Source: an uncultured Duganella sp.
Lineage (GTDB): Bacteria; Pseudomonadota; Gammaproteobacteria; Burkholderiales; Burkholderiaceae
NCBI GenBank assembly: GCA_946482335.1
Contig: CAMLRG010000235.1
Location: 1-7,618 of the forward strand
DNA: 7,618 nt
Direction of reading: 5' to 3'
The position numbers and the translations under genes are program-made. Below, piece by piece: positions 5,842-7,618 of this stretch (its first letter is position 1; every line of letters begins with the position of its first letter). The notes beneath the pieces are model-generated. The model worked only from the letters and a program-made list of their open reading frames with translations. It made no database searches and was not told the DNA's origin.

Positions 5842-6581
5842 AGCCGCACCGACAAGCCGACCGTGAACGCCAGGTCCGGCGTGCGCTGGTTAAGGCCAAG
5901 CATGATGCCGGCGTCGACGTGCAGGTCGCGCGTCAGCGAATAACCGCCGCCAAAGTCGAAGCTGGCCGGGGTGCCGCCATCGCGCGAGCGGGCAATGCGC
6001 GGCGCTGCCAGCTCGACGAAAGTGTAGGCGCGCTCGCCGACATTGTTGGCCAGCGTGACGCCCAGCATGGCGGTCGGGACATGGCGCCCGCGCTCATCCC
6101 GGTCGAGGTAATAGCCGGGCATCAGGCCCAGGTTCAGGTCGTGCGGCAAATCCCACTCGATCGGCACGCGGAACGATGGGCGCGTGCCATTGCCCTTGAA
6201 TGCGCGCGAGCCGCTTGCAAAATCGGCTTGCATGATCAGGCCAAGCGATGGCGTACCGCCCCCGCCTTCACGCAGCTGCCATTTGACGCTCAGCGCGGCA
6301 TCGCCCCAGCCGCGCGCGCGGGACGGGTCGCTACGGTTGGTCAGGCGGCCATCGGACTCCAGGCGCAACTCCAGATCGTCCGTCGCGCCGATCCGCAACA
6401 GCCATGGCGTGCTGCGCGCCTCTTTCGATTGCAGGAAGCCGGTCTCCAGCTGCACGCGGCCTTTGCCCACCACATCCGGCGCATCCACGAAGTCGGGGCG
6501 GTCGGTGCCGATCCAATCGTCGGGTTCAGCCGCTGCGCAGCACAGGGGCAAGGCCAGGGCACACACTACAATCTTTCGCAT
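5838..6581 (-). CDS. secreted outer-membrane transporter-like beta-barrel (Phenol_MetA_deg type)
   Basis: A 247-residue protein with a signal peptide (MRKIVVCALALPLCCAAA, cleavage likely after A18, before EPDD). The mature start GTDRPDFVDAPDVVGKGRVQLETGF closely resembles the TDRPD...G..QlEtG opening of the transporter family often named for meta-pathway phenol degradation (Pfam Phenol_MetA_deg). Alternating beta-strand patterns follow, and the end FDFGGGYSLTRDLHVDAGIMLGLNQ...FTVGLSVRL has the closing strands of that family. It is expected in the outer membrane; the cargo is unknown. The double Cys near the cleavage site does not fit a lipobox. GGAG (6588-6591) lies six bases before the ATG and supports the start. 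It is the first gene of a coupled pair with the patatin gene. Confidence 0.8.
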   Translation of the reverse strand: MRKIVVCALALPLCCAAAEPDDWIGTDRPDFVDAPDVVGKGRVQLETGFLQSKEARSTPWLLRIGATDDLELRLESDGRLTNRSDPSRARGWGDAALSVKWQLREGGGGTPSLGLIMQADFASGSRAFKGNGTRPSFRVPIEWDLPHDLNLGLMPGYYLDRDERGRHVPTAMLGVTLANNVGERAYTFVELAAPRIARSRDGGTPASFDFGGGYSLTRDLHVDAGIMLGLNQRTPDLAFTVGLSVRL

Positions 6582-6642
6582 CAGGCTCTCCGAGCGTTTC
6601 TCACGTAGGATAGGAATATGCCATTAATACCGGAGATCAACA
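6582..6642. promoter_or_regulatory. divergent intergenic region between the barrel and VOC genes
   Basis: These 61 bp must hold the 5' signals of two divergent genes. For the minus-strand pair a weak candidate is TTGATC (6635-6640) with TATTCC (6613-6618), spacer 16 bp. For the plus-strand VOC gene no convincing -35/-10 pair is seen, only its ribosome binding site GGAG at 6632-6635. The stretch is more AT-rich than its flanks. Confidence 0.35.
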
Positions 6643-6999
6643 ATGCAGCTTAACCATATTGATTTGCCCGTATCGGACCTGGAAGCCGCGGCAGACTACT
6701 TCCAACGGGGTTTCGGCTTTGAACGCGTGCCCGCGCCGGCCCAGGGGATGGCGATCCTGCGCGGCGAAGGCGGCTTTGCGCTGATCCTGCAGCAGGCTGC
6801 CACGCAGGTCGACTATCCGGCCGGGTTCCACATCGGCTTCCTGCAGCCGTCCAACGATGCGGTCCACGCGGCCTACCAGCGCCTGGCCGACGCCGGCCTG
6901 CCGCTGCCACCCGCTCCCGCCGTCAGCTATGGCTGCCTGGGCTTCTGGTGCCGCGCTCCCGGCGGCGTGCTGATCGAGGTCAGCCACCGTTCCGGCTAA
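6643..6999 (+). CDS. VOC superfamily protein (glyoxalase/bleomycin-resistance/dioxygenase fold)
   Basis: A 118-residue single VOC domain made of two beta-alpha-beta-beta-beta modules. The opening LNHIDLPVSDLEAAADYFQRGFGF is the classic first module with metal-ligand His5. FHIGF (His63) opens the second module, and GGVLIEVSH supplies Glu112 near the end. These three are positioned as in metal-binding VOC enzymes, which usually act as dimers. The family covers glyoxalases, ring-cleaving dioxygenases, epimerases and antibiotic-binding proteins, and the sequence does not decide among them. It has no signal peptide. The start at 6643 is supported by GGAG seven bases upstream. It is transcribed away from the barrel-patatin pair and may be followed by a weak terminator. 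Confidence 0.87.
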   Translation: MQLNHIDLPVSDLEAAADYFQRGFGFERVPAPAQGMAILRGEGGFALILQQAATQVDYPAGFHIGFLQPSNDAVHAAYQRLADAGLPLPPAPAVSYGCLGFWCRAPGGVLIEVSHRSG

Positions 7000-7002
7000 A
7001 TC

Positions 7003-7021
7003 GGCGGAACTTTCCTCCGCC
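7003..7021 (+). terminator. possible weak terminator after the VOC gene
   Basis: GGCGGA (7003-7008) and TCCGCC (7016-7021) form a six-bp GC-rich stem with a 7-nt loop, followed by TTTGCT, starting three bases after the VOC stop. The short T-run makes it a modest candidate. The rest of the gap to 7092 shows no clear promoter for the next gene. Confidence 0.45.
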
Positions 7022-7092
7022 TTTGCTGTCCAAGCTCAAAACGCACCCACCCGTCCTGCGGCAGAGTAGCGCAATGACCAGTGGAGGCGGCT

Positions 7093-7618
7093 ATGGAGAA
7101 TGACGCAAAAATTGCAAAGCTGGAGGTAAGCGTGGATACCCAGAGTGTTTCAATCGCCGAACTCAAGGATTCCTACGAGCGCATTCTCATCGAAATTCGC
7201 CAAATCAATGCTGAGCAACGCGAATGCTCTGAGCTGCAACGTGAAAGACATGAGAAGAACCTCGCTGCCCAGCGTGACCGCACCGACGCCCAAGTCGCCG
7301 AGCTCAGAAAAAATTCCGACGAACAGGTTGAAAAGTTACGGGACCACACTGATCGCCAAGTTGCCGAGCTACGTAAATACACTTGCGAACAAGTCGAAAA
7401 ATTACGTGATCACACTGATCATCAAGTGGCCGAGCTCCGCCAGTACATTGTCGAACAAAGCGAAAACGCACGTAATCACACTGATCACCAAGTGGCTGAG
7501 CTCCGCCAGTACATTGTCGAACAAAGCGAAAACGCACGTAATCACACTGATCACCAAGTGGCTGAGCTCCGCCAGTACATTGTCGAACAAAGCGAAAACG
7601 CACGTAATCACACTGATC
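7093..7618 (+). CDS. helical coiled-coil repeat protein, partial (runs off the window)
   Basis: An open frame of 175 codons with no stop before the window edge, so the C-terminus is missing. GGAGG (7083-7087) lies five bases before the ATG. The N-terminus MENDAKIAKLEVSVDTQSVS, then IAELKDSYERILIEIRQINAEQ, is a predicted amphipathic helix. From residue 63 come 22-residue units. The older units are RTDAQVAELRK plus NSDEQVEKLRD and a near copy; the later three each read HTDHQVAELRQ then YIVEQSENARN. Each unit is two 11-residue halves sharing T/S-D-x-Q-V-x-x-L-R, a hendecad pattern expected to form a long helix or right-leaning coiled coil. There are no prolines or glycines in the visible part, no signal peptide and no membrane segment. 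Codons such as TTA and AGA and a lower GC content set it apart from its neighbours. I do not recognise the family. A structural or tethering role, possibly with a domain in the missing C-terminus, is speculation. Confidence 0.75.
   Translation, partial: MENDAKIAKLEVSVDTQSVSIAELKDSYERILIEIRQINAEQRECSELQRERHEKNLAAQRDRTDAQVAELRKNSDEQVEKLRDHTDRQVAELRKYTCEQVEKLRDHTDHQVAELRQYIVEQSENARNHTDHQVAELRQYIVEQSENARNHTDHQVAELRQYIVEQSENARNHTD
7279..7618 (+). repeat. in-frame 66-bp tandem repeat array (five full units plus a partial one)
   Basis: The units are 7279-7344, 7345-7410, 7411-7476, 7477-7542 and 7543-7608, plus ten bases of a sixth. Counted by hand, successive units differ at about 20, 16, 2 and 0 of 66 positions, so the last two full units are identical. 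Every unit keeps the reading frame, and 66 bp is itself twice a 33-bp ancestral unit. The array continues beyond the window edge. Confidence 0.95.

Noticed and set aside
5050..5943. 297-residue plus-strand frame across the patatin and barrel genes
   Set aside because: It crosses two real genes on the other strand and has no domain signature.
7074..7103. Nine-residue leader ORF overlapping the start of the repeat protein gene
   Set aside because: ATG 7074 has no clear ribosome binding site, and a frame this short is expected by chance; its stop overlapping the next gene start is noted but not enough.
7304..7611. Minus-strand repeat ORFs opposite the tandem repeats
   Set aside because: Any in-frame repeat without stops on the opposite strand gives a repeated antisense frame. 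The plus strand has the ribosome binding site, the start and a coherent amphipathic helix pattern.
7279..7618. CRISPR array
   Set aside because: The 66-bp units are directly contiguous, with no unique spacers, and they preserve a reading frame; this is a coding tandem repeat.

Overview
The window looks like chromosomal DNA of a betaproteobacterium of the order Burkholderiales, most likely family Oxalobacteraceae (Massilia/Duganella/Janthinobacterium type). The grounds are GC-rich genes with G/C-ending codons, a DUF2863 protein (a family I know essentially from Burkholderiales), and short palindromes of a style I associate with REP-like elements in this family. The placement is inference from remembered family distribution; no search was run.

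Layout. (1) 1-119: AT-rich leader with a perfect hairpin palindrome flanked by an 8-bp direct repeat. (2) 120-1385 (+): DUF2863 protein, closed by a strong intrinsic terminator. (3) 3098-1496 (-): a probable two-gene operon, a cytosolic-carboxypeptidase-like M14 metallopeptidase followed 10 bp later by a CYTH/triphosphate-tunnel enzyme. (4) 3099-3217: intergenic, with a second, 27-bp palindrome. (5) 4681-3218 (-): a small-subunit monofunctional haem catalase. Its upstream region carries a strong ribosome binding site, a -10-like TAGAAT and a CTAT-N7-ATAG dyad resembling the core of an OxyR site. (6) 6581-4768 (-): a translationally coupled pair (ATGA overlap), a secreted outer-membrane transporter-like beta-barrel and a patatin-like phospholipase with a DUF3734-like tail. 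(7) 6643-6999 (+): a small VOC (glyoxalase/dioxygenase-fold) protein, divergent from (6). (8) 7093 to the window edge (+): an open reading frame with no stop inside the window, encoding a highly charged helical protein built from 22-residue units, each made of two 11-residue halves.

Working together. The catalase handles hydrogen peroxide, probably under peroxide control. The barrel and patatin are made from one transcript and may act together on lipid or at the envelope. The peptidase and CYTH enzyme are co-transcribed but have no obvious shared substrate. Most of the window is ordinary housekeeping or accessory metabolism. The least explained item is the right-edge repeat protein: its DNA repeats become more alike toward the 3' side (about 20, 16, 2 and 0 differences between successive 66-bp units, counted by hand), its codon use differs from its neighbours, and the window ends inside the array.
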